A DNA stretch of 32,164 nucleotides from JAOUEA01 sp963797635. Lineage in GTDB: Bacteria > Actinomycetota > UBA4738 > HRBIN12. Positions 1 to 9,478 of this stretch are shown here, piece by piece; positions within the stretch are counted from its first letter, which is position 1, and each line of letters starts with the position of its first letter. The stretch spans positions 1-32,164 of the forward strand of contig CAWCPZ010000001.1 of NCBI GenBank assembly GCA_963797635.1. Reading direction: 5' to 3'. The notes under the pieces are model-generated. The model made no database searches. It was not told where the DNA came from and was given only the letters and a program-made list of their open reading frames with translations. The translations under genes were made by a program, and so were the position numbers.

Positions 1-37
1 GCCACTTCCCGGCAACGCCGAGGTCGCCGGCGCTCCG

Positions 38-49
38 TATCCTGGGAAC
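38..49 (+). promoter_or_regulatory. leaderless -10 box of the MFS gene
   Basis: TATCCT at 38-43 fits the TAnnnT -10 pattern and lies 6 bases before the GTG start at 50. Transcription would start on the start codon itself. No Shine-Dalgarno sequence precedes the GTG, which agrees with a leaderless mRNA. No clear -35 box is visible in the few bases upstream. Confidence 0.5.
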
Positions 50-1347
50 GTGACCGACACCGCGCCCCCTGTCGCTTCGCGGTTCGGCATCCTGCGCCCG
101 CTCCGGATCCGCGATTTCCGGCTGCTGTGGACCGGGCAGACGGTCTCGATGATCGGCGACGGCATCTACGTCATCGCGCTCGCGTGGCAGGTCTACGAGC
201 TCACGAACGACGACCCCGGCGCGCTCGCGATCGTGGGCATCGCCTGGACGCTGCCGGTGGTGCTGCTCAGCCTGTTCGCGGGCGTGCTCGCCGACCGCTT
301 CGATCGCCGACGCCTGCTGGTGTTGGGCGACCTGTTGCGCCTGGTCGCGATCGGCTCGATCGGCGTGCTGTCCATCCTGGAAGTGCTCACGATGCCGTGG
401 GTGATCGGACTCGCCGCCCTGTTCGGCGTCGGGCAGGCGATCTTCAACCCGTCGCTCACCTCGATCGTGCCGACCATCGTGCCCGAGGACCTGTTGGTCG
501 AAGCGAACTCGCTCGCGCAGTTCGTCCGGCCGGTGACGTACACGTTGATCGGCCCCCTGATCGGCGGGCTGATCATCGCGGTCTTCGGCACCGGGTGGGC
601 GTTCGTCGTCGACTCGCTCACCTTCGCCGTCTCGGCGATCGCGGTGACGATGATCCGCACGCGTCCCGACCCCGAGCGCGACGATCCCCGCCACCTCGGC
701 GTGGACCGAAGCCAAGGAGGGACTCACCTACGTCCGCGAGGAGCGATGGATCCTGATCGCGCTCCTGGCCGCCACGGTCAGCCTGCTCTGCACGTGGGGA
801 CCGTGGGAGACGCTCGTGCCCTACATCGTGAAGAACGATCTCGACGGATCGGCGGTGGCGCTGAGCATCGTGTTCGGCGCCGGCGGGCTCGGGTCGGTCA
901 TGGTGGCGCTGGTCTTCGGGCGACGGGGCAAGCTCCCCCGCAAGCCGTTCACCGTCCTCTACCTGGCCTGGGCGCTGGGCATGCTGATGACCGCGGGCTT
1001 CGGCGTGGTGACCTCGATCTGGCAGGCGGCCCTGGTCGCGATGATCTCGGAGGGGTCGATCACCGTCCTGATCATCGTGTGGTACACGCTGCTGCAGCGG
1101 CTGGTCCCGTCCGAACTGCTGGGGCGCGTCGCCAGCCTCGACTGGCTGATCTCGGCGGCGGGCGTGCCGGTCTCGTTCGCGATCGTGGGGCCGCTCTCGG
1201 GCGCGATCGGCGTCGACGCCACGCTGATCGCGGCCGGGCATCGCGGGCGCAGCCGTCACGATCGCGTTCATGTACGTGCGCGGTGCGCGCGACCCGGAGC
1301 GAGACGGCCGCCTCGAGGTCGCCGAACGTTCCCCGGTCGAGGGCTAG
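50..1347 (+). CDS. MFS transporter (frameshifted in assembly)
   Basis: This is a major facilitator superfamily transporter of the enterobactin-exporter/MFS_3 type, expected to sit in the cytoplasmic membrane and export small molecules by proton antiport. The N-terminal half has the family look: an FRLLWTGQTVSMIGDGIY first helix, and the loop 2-3 signature GVLADRFDRRRLL. Reading needs three frames. Frame 2 runs to about 688, where a run of four C (686-689) seems one base too long; frame 3 continues with EAKEGLTYVREER to about 1237, where GGG (1236-1238) is one too long; frame 1 then ends at TAG 1345-1347. The repaired protein is about 431 residues, normal for the family. The substrate cannot be told from sequence. 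The stop codon overlaps the -10 box of the next gene. Confidence 0.8.
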
Positions 1348-1356
1348 ACTCGGCGC
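1345..1356 (+). promoter_or_regulatory. leaderless -10 box of the aldo/keto reductase gene
   Basis: TAGACT at 1345-1350 is followed by exactly 6 bases and the ATG at 1357. The first three bases of the box are also the stop codon of the MFS gene. No Shine-Dalgarno sequence is present between the box and the ATG. Confidence 0.55.
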
Positions 1357-2328
1357 ATGGAGTACACCAACGTCGGCCATCTCGGTCTGGTGGTCAGCCG
1401 CCTGTGCCTGGGCACGATGAACTTCGGCCCGCACACCACCGAGGAAGACTCGCATCGCCTCATGGACACGGCCGTGGCCCACGGCATCAACTTCTTCGAC
1501 ACCGCCAACGTGTACGGGCGCTACCTCGGCGTCGGTGTCACCGAGGAGATCATCGGCAGGTGGGTGGCCAAGGGGGGCGGCCGGCGCGAGAAGGTGGTGC
1601 TCGCCACCAAGGTGTACGGCCAGACCGGCGACTGGCCCAACGAATCCCGGCTGTCCAAGCTCGCGATCCTCAAGGCCTGCGAGGCCTCGCTGCGACGCCT
1701 GGGCACCGACTACATCGACCTCTACCAGATGCAGCACATCGACCGGAAGGCCTGGTGGGACGAGATCTGGGAGGCGATGGAGCAGCTGAAGCGCGAGGGC
1801 AAGATCCTCTACGTCGGCTCGTCGAACTTCGCCGGATGGCACATCGCGCGTGGCAACGAGATCGCCGGCTACCGCCACTCCCTGGGCCTGGCCACCGAGC
1901 AGTCGCTCTACAACCTCACCGCGCGCACGGTCGAACTCGAGGTGGTCCCCGCGGTCCAGGAGTACGGCATGGGGCTCATCTGTTACAGCCCGCTCGCCGG
2001 AGGCCTGCTCTCGGGCGCGCTGAAGAAGGTCTCCGAGGGCCGGCGCAACGAGGAGTACATGCGCGGCGAGATCGAGGCCAACCGCGCCCAGCTCGAACCG
2101 TGGGAGGCGCTGTGCGCCGAGATCGGTGAACGTCCCGCGGACGTCGCGCTCGCATGGCTCCTGCACCAGCCCGCGGTCACCGCGCCCATCATCGGGCCAC
2201 GCACCCAGGAACAGTTGCTGGGTTCGCTGCGAGCGCTGAACGTGAAGCTGTCGCCGGAGATCCTGGCCAAGCTCGACGAGATCTTCCCCGGGCCCGGTGG
2301 CCCGGCGCCCGAAGCCTACGCCTGGTAG
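1357..2328 (+). CDS. aldo/keto reductase
   Basis: A complete 323-residue NADPH-dependent oxidoreductase of the aldo/keto reductase superfamily, a TIM barrel that reduces aldehydes and ketones in the cytosol. The catalytic tetrad is visible: D48 and Y53 in FFDTANVYG, K85 in LATKVYG, and H127 in YQMQHID. The FDTANVYG and GSSNFAGW motifs resemble the voltage-gated potassium channel beta subunit/YghZ-like group. The C-terminal nucleotide-binding part is PIIGPRTQEQL. The reading frame is intact, and ATG 1357 is supported by the TAGACT box 6 bases upstream. The gene ends one base before the stop of the convergent membrane glycosyltransferase. The substrate is unknown. Confidence 0.92.
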   Translation: MEYTNVGHLGLVVSRLCLGTMNFGPHTTEEDSHRLMDTAVAHGINFFDTANVYGRYLGVGVTEEIIGRWVAKGGGRREKVVLATKVYGQTGDWPNESRLSKLAILKACEASLRRLGTDYIDLYQMQHIDRKAWWDEIWEAMEQLKREGKILYVGSSNFAGWHIARGNEIAGYRHSLGLATEQSLYNLTARTVELEVVPAVQEYGMGLICYSPLAGGLLSGALKKVSEGRRNEEYMRGEIEANRAQLEPWEALCAEIGERPADVALAWLLHQPAVTAPIIGPRTQEQLLGSLRALNVKLSPEILAKLDEIFPGPGGPAPEAYAW

Positions 2329-2329
2329 C

Positions 2330-3907
2330 TCACGCGCCGCGTGAGCCGGCGAGTTCCCGGCGTTCCCGGTGCAGCTCCCGCGCGCGGTCGGTCTCGGCGT
2401 CGAGCGGCACGTCGTACTTCAACCGCAGCCACAGGTCGTGCAGGAACCACACCAGCACGATGACGAGCACCGGGTGCCCGATCGCCAGGTCCACGTGCAT
2501 CCAGGCGGGCAGCTGGAAGTTCTCGGTGGTGAGCGAGGCCGTCACCAACGCCAGGAACGACAGTTCGAGCGTGCGGCGCGGCACCAGCGGCAACGCCCAC
2601 GCCACCGGCAGCACCCACGCGAAGTACCAGGGGAACAGCGTGGGGGAGAACAGCATCATCAGCAGGAAGCCCCAGCCCCACGCCGCCGCCAGGAACGAGA
2701 CCGAACCCTCGGAGGCGTGACGCACCACCTGCCGCAACACCAGGAAGAGTCCGACCGCCAGCGCGGCGAACATGCCCAACCGCGCGATGACGACGCCGAT
2801 CGATGCGCCGACCTCTCCGGCCAGGAGTTCGCCCAACGCTTCGAAGACGCGCTCGACCAACGCCGGGGGCGCGATCCACGAACCGTGTTGCACGAGCTCG
2901 ACCATGCCGAGCGTCGGGTTCGATCGCTGCAGGAACGGCAACGCCGCCACCATGAAGATGCCCACCGCCGTGCCGATGTGGGTGACCAGGACGCGGGCGC
3001 GCTTGCCGGGCTCGGCTCGCGTCGCGACGTAGGCGATCAACAGCACCAGCGGCACGGCGGCCGAGATCTTCACCAGCGCGCCGACCGTCAACGCCACGGT
3101 GGCGGGGAGTTCTCGATCGGTGGCGACGAGGTAGATCGCGGCGGCGACCGACAGCATCACCAGCACGTCGACGTGTCCCCCGCCCACGGTGTGGAACAGC
3201 ACGACCGGGTTGAGCCCGATCATCGCCGCGGCGTACGCGGTCTTCGAGGGCTTCACGCGCTGCACCAGCTTCACGACGAACCACACCGCGCCCAGGCTCG
3301 CGGCCACCGCCACCGCGCGGAACGCCATGATCACGTCGGGGATCGACCGGAAGATCGCGGTGATCGCGGCGGCGAGCCACACGAACACCGGCCCGTAGAC
3401 CGATGGGGTCTCACGCCACCCCGGCCAGGTGAACCGCCACAGGTCGTTCGCGGGGTAGTCGGCCGGCGTGTTGACGTAGGGGTTGCCGCCGTAGCGCGAC
3501 AGGATGCGGCCGTAGTAGGCGTAGCTGAAGACGTCGCGGGAGAGCAGGAGCGGCAGCAGCAGGATCGCGAGGTGGTAGGCGACGGTCAGCGTCAGCACGG
3601 TCTTCGTGGAGACCAGACCGCGTTCGGCGGCCCACAGGATCAGCAGGAAGCTCACGCCGGCGGCGATCATCGCGACGAACCCGATCGCGATCAGCAGCCC
3701 GTGGGGGAGCCGGTCCAGGAGCACGGCCTTCGACAGCAGTTCGAGCGGGCCGTTCGCCTGGCTCTCGGGCAGGACGGGGTGGTACGGCGAACCCGGCGTC
3801 GCCGCGATGAGCATGACCGCGGTCATGCTGGCCACGGACGCGGTGACGGCACGCTTCGCGGTCAGCCAGGAGGCCAACGGGTACCGAAGGAGATCGAGCC
3901 GGGACAT
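2330..3907 (-). CDS. GT87/MptB-like polyprenol-phosphate-mannose mannosyltransferase
   Basis: A 525-residue very hydrophobic protein with roughly a dozen membrane segments. It resembles the actinobacterial GT-C families (GT87, DUF2029, MptB) that move mannose from polyprenyl-phosphate-mannose onto cell-envelope glycans on the outer face of the membrane. The diagnostic stretch is LSRDVFSYAYYGRILSRYG followed by NPYV, where the acidic residue in the first outside loop is the expected catalytic residue; a second signature is GLNPVVLFHTVGGGHVDVL. The frame is intact. ATG 3907 has TAAGCT 7 bases upstream, suggesting its own leaderless transcript, although the ltbR-like gene ends only 25 bases before it on the same strand. 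The acceptor is unknown; mannan or lipomannan synthesis is inference. Confidence 0.72.
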   Translation of the reverse strand: MSRLDLLRYPLASWLTAKRAVTASVASMTAVMLIAATPGSPYHPVLPESQANGPLELLSKAVLLDRLPHGLLIAIGFVAMIAAGVSFLLILWAAERGLVSTKTVLTLTVAYHLAILLLPLLLSRDVFSYAYYGRILSRYGGNPYVNTPADYPANDLWRFTWPGWRETPSVYGPVFVWLAAAITAIFRSIPDVIMAFRAVAVAASLGAVWFVVKLVQRVKPSKTAYAAAMIGLNPVVLFHTVGGGHVDVLVMLSVAAAIYLVATDRELPATVALTVGALVKISAAVPLVLLIAYVATRAEPGKRARVLVTHIGTAVGIFMVAALPFLQRSNPTLGMVELVQHGSWIAPPALVERVFEALGELLAGEVGASIGVVIARLGMFAALAVGLFLVLRQVVRHASEGSVSFLAAAWGWGFLLMMLFSPTLFPWYFAWVLPVAWALPLVPRRTLELSFLALVTASLTTENFQLPAWMHVDLAIGHPVLVIVLVWFLHDLWLRLKYDVPLDAETDRARELHRERRELAGSRGA

Positions 3908-3920
3908 TCGGACGAGCTTA
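3908..3920 (-). promoter_or_regulatory. leaderless -10 box of the mannosyltransferase gene
   Basis: On the minus strand TAAGCT (3920 down to 3915) is followed by 7 bases and the ATG at 3907. This fits the leaderless pattern of the window. Confidence 0.4.
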
Positions 3921-3932
3921 CGGGAAGCGGGC

Positions 3933-4764
3933 TCAGGTGCGTGTTCCGCCGATGGCGGCTTCGACCTCGCGCGCAGCGGTCATGACCGCGGGCGCGTACC
4001 GCTTCGCGCCGAGCGGCTGACCCGGTTGAGATCGGCCCTGAGATCGATACCGACCGCGACCAGTTCCCCGGCGGGTCCGAAGACCGGAGCGCTCACCGAA
4101 CCGACGCCTTCTTGTCGCTCCCCGGCCGACGATGCCCATCCGCGAGCTTTGACGGTGGCGAGCTGCTGGACCAGCCGCTCCCTGGTCGGTGTCGCGGGAG
4201 GTGAGCGATCGGGCGTTCGCCATGAGCTCCTGCCTGGCGTTGGGCGACATCCATGCCAGGAAGACCTTGCCGGCCGATCCGGCCCACATCGGGAGCGATC
4301 GCGCCGACCTTGACGAAGGTCCTGAGCTCGCTCGAAGACTCCACCGAATCCACACACACGCGCTCTCCGAGCGAGGCCACGAACAGCTGCGCGCTCTCGC
4401 CGGTGTTCGAGGCCAGGCGTTCCAACGCCGGATGACCGATGATCGCGGAGGGAGGGTTCCTGCAGTGCCGACGCGGCGATCTTGAGCAGGCGTGGCCCCA
4501 GCCGGTAGCCGTACCCGCCGACGAACTCGAGGAGGCCGTGCGCCTCCATCGCTTCAACGGCGCGGTGGGTGGTCATGCCGGTGGCCGGACGACGTCGGTG
4601 AAGCTCCTGCCGCCGCCTTCGACGGCGCAGCACGTCGCTCGCACGATCGAGCGTGCGACGGCGGTTCGGCGGGCGCGGAGCGTTCCTGCACGGCCGGGTC
4701 GAGGATCGCCATCGGATCGGTCGGGACACCGACGCCGGTTGTCGTCGTGGTCTGCTAGGGTCAT
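3933..4764 (-). pseudogene. ltbR: IclR-family regulator, LtbR/NdgR type, many frameshifts
   Basis: The translated pieces together spell an IclR-type regulator of the LtbR/NdgR group, which controls leuCD in Corynebacterium and Streptomyces. Visible parts are a winged-helix half (ATGM then THRAVEAMEAHGLLEF and YRLGPRLLKIA), a ligand-domain half (NTGESAQLFVASLGERVCV, then WAGSAGKVFLAWM), and a C-terminal part (ARGWASSAGERQEGVGSVS, then APVFGPAGELVAVGI) that closely matches the NdgR signature. They lie in three frames, with at least six switches near 4630, 4590, 4442, 4291, 4183 and 4007. The recognition helix also seems about three residues short. Divergence from leuC, 100 bases away, fits the known arrangement. 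The start is uncertain: ATG 4764, or GTG 4771 in another frame. The damage may be real decay or unusually poor consensus. Confidence 0.7.
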
Positions 4765-4820
4765 GTTCCACATATCGGTATCACAGTTCCACTATTCGGA
4801 ACAAGTCCAGAGCGTGGAAC
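4765..4820. promoter_or_regulatory. candidate LtbR operator: three copies of GTTCCAC
   Basis: The gap between the regulator and leuC holds the heptamer GTTCCAC three times: direct copies at 4765-4771 and 4786-4792, spaced 21 bases (two helical turns), and an inverted copy, GTGGAAC, at 4814-4820. The two direct copies extend in similarity (ATATCGG and TATTCGG follow). The second sits in a dyad TTCC-N7-GGAA. The first copy abuts the regulator's ATG. This is the expected place for an autoregulating IclR protein to act on both genes. The protein-site link is inference. Confidence 0.5.
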
Positions 4821-4864
4821 GACCATAGCACTCGGCCCGAACGCGAGGCACCACCGGAGGAGCC

Positions 4865-6278
4865 ATGGCATCGCAGACCGATACCCCGAGGACCCTGGCT
4901 GAGAAGGTCTGGGACCGCCACGTCGTTCACCGCGCCGACGGCGAGCCCGACATCCTCTACGTCGACCTCCACCTCGTGCACGAGGTCACCAGCCCGCAGG
5001 CCTTCGAGAGCCTCCGGTTGCACGGCCGCCCCGTCCGCCGGCCCGACCTCACCGTGGCCACCATGGACCACAACGTCCCCACCACCCAGGGTCCGGTCAC
5101 CGACACCATCAGCGCCCGCCAGATGGAAGCCCTCGCCACCAACGCGAAGGACTTCGACGTCACGCTCTATCCCATGGGCTCGCCCGGCCAGGGCATCGTC
5201 CACGTGATCGGTCCCGAGCAGGGGTACACGCAGCCCGGCCTGGTCATCGTCTGCGGCGACTCGCACACCTCGACGCACGGAGCGTTCGGCGCGCTCGCGA
5301 TCGGCATCGGCACCAGCGAGGTCGAGCACGTCCTCGCCACCCAGACCCTGCCGCAGAACCGTCCCGGCACGATGGCCGTCACCGTCGAGGGCGATCTGCC
5401 CGCTTCGTGCAGCGCCAAGGACATCATCCTGGCGATCATCAACCGCATCGGGACGGGCGGCGGCGTCGGCCACATCATCGAGTACCGCGGCTCCGCGATC
5501 CGTGCCCTCTCGATGGAGGGCCGCATGACGATCTGCAACATGTCGATCGAAGGCGGTGCGCGGGCCGGCATGGTGGCGCCCGACGACACCACGTTCGCCT
5601 ACGTCGAGGGCCGTCCCCACGCTCCCCGAAGGCGCCGATTGGGATGCCGCGCTCGCCGACTGGCGCACCCTGCCCACCGACGACGGCGCGACCTTCGACA
5701 AGGAGGTCACGATCGACGCCTCAGCGCTGCGTCCCTACGTCAGCTGGGGCACCAACCCCGCGCAGTCCGTCACGATCGACGACGCCGTGCCCGACCCCGA
5801 CGCCTTCGAGGACCCCTCCAAGCAGGAAGCCGCCGCTCGCGCCCTCGCCTACATGGACCTCGCCCCCGGCACGAAGATGCGCGACGTCCGTCCCGACACG
5901 ATCTTCATCGGTTCGTGCACGAACTCGCGCATGGAGGACCTGCGCGTGGCCGCGGGCGTGGTCGGTGGCAAGAAGGTCGCCGAAGGCCTGCGGGCGCTCG
6001 TCGTTCCCGGCAGCTTCGCCGTCAAGCAGGAGGCCGAAGCCGAGGGGCTCGACCGCGTCTTCGAGGACGCGGGCTTCGAGTGGCGCGGCGCCGGCTGCAG
6101 CATGTGCCTGGGCATGAACCCCGACACGCTGAACCCCGGCGACCGCAGCGCCAGCACCAGCAACCGCAACTTCGAAGGGCGCCAGGGCAAGGGCGGGCGC
6201 ACGCACCTGGTGAGTCCCGCCGTCGCTGCCGCCACCGCGATCGCCGGCCACTTCACGACCCCGGAGGACCTCAGCTGA
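4865..6278 (+). CDS. leuC: 3-isopropylmalate dehydratase large subunit (one frameshift)
   Basis: LeuC carries the [4Fe-4S] cluster of isopropylmalate isomerase, which turns 2-isopropylmalate into 3-isopropylmalate in leucine synthesis; it works as a heterodimer with LeuD in the cytosol. The start ATG 4865 has GGAGG at 4857-4861. The N-terminus (TLAEKVWDRHVV) and the aconitase-fold motifs DHNVPT and CGDSHTSTHGAFG are clear. Cluster cysteines occur in IGSCTNSR and in GCSMCLGMNPD. A run of four C at 5624-5627 is one base too long, moving the frame after HAPEGADWD; with repair the protein has about 470 residues, the usual length. The stop overlaps the leuD start (TGATG), so translation is coupled. 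Confidence 0.93.
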
Positions 6279-6863
6279 TGGAGCCCGATCACCGTCATCG
6301 AAGGCACCGCGCTGCCCGTCGACCGCAGCGACGTCGACACCGACCAGATCATCCCGGCCGAATACCTCAAGCGCATCGAACGCACCGGGTTCGGACCGTT
6401 CCTGTTCGCCGAGTGGCGCAAGGATCCCGACTTCGTGATCAACGATCAGCGCTACGCCAACGCCTCGATCATGATCGCGGGCGAGAACTTCGGCTGCGGC
6501 TCCAGCCGCGAGCACGCGCCGTGGGCGATCGAGGACGCCGGGTTCAAGGCGGTGATCGCGCCGAGCTTCGCCGACATCTTCCGCAACAACTGCACGAAGA
6601 TCGGGCTGCTGCCGGTGGAGCTCCGCGCCGAGAGCGTGCGGGCACTGATGGACGCCGTGCTCGACGATCCCGCGACGAGCATCGTGGTCGACCTCGACGC
6701 GCTGGCCGTCCGCGCTCCCGGCCTGGACGAGACCTTCGACATGGAGGACTTCACGCGCTGGCGCCTGATGGAGGGCCTGGACGACATCGGCCTCACGTTG
6801 CGGAACGAGGACAAGATCTCGGCCTACGAGGCGAACCGCCCCACCTGGCTCCCGGTCGCCTAG
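6278..6863 (+). CDS. leuD: 3-isopropylmalate dehydratase small subunit (one frameshift)
   Basis: LeuD is the swivelling small subunit of isopropylmalate isomerase and partners LeuC. The ATG at 6278 overlaps the leuC stop. CCC at 6284-6286 is one base too long; removing one C gives an N-terminus MEPITVIEGTALPVDRSDVD and about 194 residues, close to the usual length. Family motifs are DTDQIIPAEYLK, the substrate loop GENFGCGSSREHAPWAI, and FADIFRNNCTKIGLLPV. The C-terminus is complete (YEANRPTWLPVA). The stop TAG shares the tetramer CTAG with the stop of the convergent hydrolase. No leuB or hup gene follows. Confidence 0.93.
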
Positions 6864-8080
6864 ACGTTCGCGCGCGAGGAACGCGCGGACCGCCGAGTCG
6901 TACGCGTCGGGGTCGGGGTTCCAGCTCTCGATGTGCTCGGCGCCGTCGACCTCGATCAGCTGCACCTGCTCCGGGAGCAGCGCCGCGAACTCGCGGCTGG
7001 TGGCGATCGGCACGGTGGTGTCCGCCGTCCCGTGGAACACCAGGAAGGGCATGTCGGCGTACGCGTCGGTGTCGGCCAGGTAGTTCAGCGCGTCCCAGTC
7101 CACGTCGAACCGCTTCGCGGCGATCCACTTCGCCACGTCGGTCAGCGAGGACGGAAGCGGAACGCCCGGCGCGATCTCCTCGCGCGAGGCGTTGTCGTCC
7201 ACGGTCTCGGAGAAGTCGAGCATCGGCGCGTCCAGGATCACGGCTCGCACCTGGTCAGCCAGCTCGGAACGCTGCAGGAAGGCCATGATCACGCGCGCCG
7301 CCCATCGAGTAGCCGTCGAGCACGACGCCGTCGGATCCCTCGGTCGAGGGCGTACCGGACCATCGCCTCCAGGTCCTCCCACTCGGTGAGGCCGTACCGC
7401 AGCTTGCCGCTGGGGTCGTCGGGCGCACCCGGGTCGTTGCGGTAGGTGGCGACCAGCGTCGGGTAGCCGGCCCCCGTGAGGATCGGCACCATCCGAAGGC
7501 CGTCGGCCGCCGAGAGCGAGTTCCCGTGCACCACGATGGCCCACGTGTCGTTGGCGTCCTGACCCGGCACGATGGCCGGCGGGACGCTATGCCACGCCGG
7601 GTAGTCGCCGAGCGGGCCGGGGACGCTGATCTCGCGGAGCTCCAGGCCGGACTCGAGCGGATCCTGCGGGTAGTAGCGGGCGTCGAGTTCCGCGGGCGAG
7701 CCGATCCCGGGCGCCTCGCCCGTGACCAACGTGAAGGAGGCGACCACCGGGCCCGGATCGTTGGGCCCGAGGTCGAGCACCTGCGCGTAGCCGCCGTCCC
7801 AGCGCAGACCTTGGAGCCCGAGCATCGGCGGCATCGGCGCCCCGTCGAGGCCGCGGAGCGTGATCTGCTGACCGGCGGCCCCCTCGTCCAGGGAGACCAC
7901 CTCGACGTCGGGCTCCAGCGGCTTCGTGTCCTTCCGGCGCGAGGCGCCATCCAGCGCGCGTTCGTTCAGCACGTTGGAGAAGTAGACGCCGCCACCGCCG
8001 TAGAAGATCGCGGCGGCGATCAACGCGCCGATCAGCAGACGGCCGGGCCAGCGCCGCCGTCGGCGCGTCGGTTCGCTCAC
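6860..8080 (-). CDS. membrane-anchored alpha/beta hydrolase (three frameshifts)
   Basis: A serine hydrolase with a single N-terminal membrane helix at about residues 14-30, so the catalytic domain probably lies outside the cytoplasmic membrane. The nucleophile elbow is GYSMGG, the oxyanion region VVHGNSLSAADG, the acid strand FLVFHGTADTTVP and the base DGAEHIESW. The family matches the many actinobacterial alpha/beta hydrolases of unknown substrate. Three single-base excesses interrupt it: CCC at 7337-7339, the GC repeat at 7292-7298 (directly after GYSMGG), and the CG repeat at 6869-6877. Repair of the last brings in a TAG at 6862-6860, just where leuD ends, giving about 405 residues. GTG 8080 is preferred because TACCAT lies 6 bases before it. 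The nearby ATG at 8088 meets a stop after two codons. Confidence 0.75.
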
Positions 8081-8092
8081 GCGCTCATGGTA
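8081..8092 (-). promoter_or_regulatory. leaderless -10 box of the hydrolase gene
   Basis: Minus-strand TACCAT (8092 down to 8087) lies 6 bases before GTG 8080. It decides the start codon of the hydrolase. Confidence 0.45.
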
Positions 8093-8122
8093 CGTGCCGC
8101 AGCGCGCTCGACCCGCGAACGG

Positions 8123-9461
8123 TCAGCCGATCTCGGCCTTCGCGAGGGCCGCGGCGCGGGTCTCCTCGGTCAGCTCGAGCAACGCGCGCGGAGCGTGCGA
8201 CCTCGACCTGCTCGGGATGCTCCAACCGTCGAGCGGCCTCGGGCACCTGGGCGAGTTCGGCCTGGAAGGTTCGCAGCGCGTCGGCGATGGAGGGCGGCGG
8301 CGCGAGCGGTCGTCCATCGCGCATCACGGGTTCGAGCAAGGGCCTGGTCTCCGGAGGTCCCGCCTCGTCCCGCAGGCCCAGGGTGTCGCGATGTTCCCCG
8401 TCGCCGATCGTGCGCCAGACCTGCTTGCGCCCGGGCAGCGAGGCCTTCCCCGAGGAGAGCTTCAGCGTGGGCCGGCCGTCGAACTCCGTGAGCTTGTACA
8501 CCGAGTCGACGAACGGCGCGTCCGCCGACACGCCCATCTGGGTGCCGATGCCGAACGCGTCGATCGGCGCCCCGCCCCCGATCAACGCCGCGACCTCGTG
8601 CTCGTCGAGCCCGCCGCTGGCGAAGACCCTCGCCTGCGGGAGGCCGGCGGCGTCGAGCAGCGTGCGCGCCGTTCGCGACAGCGCATCCAGGTCGCCGCTG
8701 TCGAGGCGCACGCCGATGCGCTCGCTGAGTCCGAGCGCCTCGATCGTGGCGATCGCGGTGCGGACGCCCTGCTCGGTGTCGTAGGTGTCCACGAGGAACG
8801 TCGCGCGGTCGGGATGATCCTCCGCGAACGCCTCGAAGGCCTCACGTTCGCTCGGGAAGGCTTCGATGAACGCGTGGGCCATCGTGCCCGCCACCGTCAG
8901 GTCGAACCGGCGTGCCGCCTCGACGTTCGACGTGGCGACGAACCCCACCATGGCGCTGGCGCGTGCGATCGCCATCGCCGCCTCGGTGCCGTGCGTACGC
9001 CGGAAGGCGAAGTCCACGAGATCGTGGCCGTCGGCGGCCAGCACGTAGCGCGCGGCCTTCGATGCGAGCGTGGTGTGCAGCGTGATCTGGTTCAGCAGGT
9101 AGGTCTCGACGATCTGGGCCACCGCGACCGGCGCCGTGACCTCGAGCAGCGGCTCCTCGGAGTAGACGACCGTGCCCTCGGGCACCGCCCACACCTCGCC
9201 GTCGAACCGCAGCGCTGCGAGGTCGGTGAGCGCGCGGTCGTCGAAGCCCATCCCCCCGAGCGTCGCCAGTTCGTCGTCGGTGAACGAGAACGAGGCCAGG
9301 AAGTCCAGGCAGGACTCGAGTCCGGCCGCCACCAGGAACCCGCGCTGCGGCGGCAATCCGCGCACGTACAAGCTGAAGGTCGCGAGCCCGTCCATGTCGC
9401 GGCGCAGGTAGCTCGCCGCCATGTTCAGCTCGTAGAGATCGGTGAGGAGGCCACCCGGCAT
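8123..9461 (-). CDS. pncB: nicotinate phosphoribosyltransferase (one frameshift)
   Basis: This enzyme joins nicotinate and PRPP to form nicotinate mononucleotide, the entry step of the NAD salvage (Preiss-Handler) pathway in the cytosol. The N-terminus LLTDLYELNMAASYL, the histidine motif FAFRRTHGTEAAMAIARAS, and the barrel motifs RLDSGDLDALS, VFASGGLDEHE and AFGIGTQMG are those of the family. The C-terminus KLSSGKASLPGRKQVWR is also typical. A one-base excess in the GC-rich tract 8183-8192 shifts the last 19 or so codons; the repaired end is ALLELTEETRAAALAKAEIG, with a total near 445 residues. The ATG at 9461 has TAGCCT 6 bases upstream and no Shine-Dalgarno, so the transcript is probably leaderless. 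Confidence 0.92.
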
Positions 9462-9478
9462 GCGCGTAGGCTACCGCC
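9462..9478. promoter_or_regulatory. two overlapping opposite leaderless promoters in 17 bases
   Basis: The whole gap between the divergent pncB (ATG 9461) and metallopeptidase (ATG 9479) genes is 17 bases. On the plus strand TAGGCT (9467-9472) ends 6 bases before ATG 9479. On the minus strand TAGCCT (9473 down to 9468) ends 6 bases before ATG 9461. The two -10 boxes share five base pairs, so polymerase can melt this site for only one gene at a time, and any -35 contacts fall inside the opposite coding sequence. Confidence 0.6.

Noticed and set aside
2369..3985. Long open reading frame on the plus strand (about 538 codons) opposite the mannosyltransferase gene
   Set aside because: Its translation is low-complexity (Arg, Gln, His, Gly), typical of the antisense frame of a GC-rich gene; the minus-strand protein has clear membrane helices and family motifs.
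5721..6860. Extension of the hydrolase frame far into the antisense of leuD and leuC
   Set aside because: The family ends near VRAFLAR; a one-base repair in the CG repeat brings a stop at 6862-6860 exactly at the end of leuD.
4865..6863. leuC and leuD as true pseudogenes of a leucine auxotroph
   Set aside because: Each needs only one base removed from a C run to restore a full-length enzyme with all motifs, and the same error type occurs in unrelated genes, so sequence error is the simpler view. Read data could reverse this.
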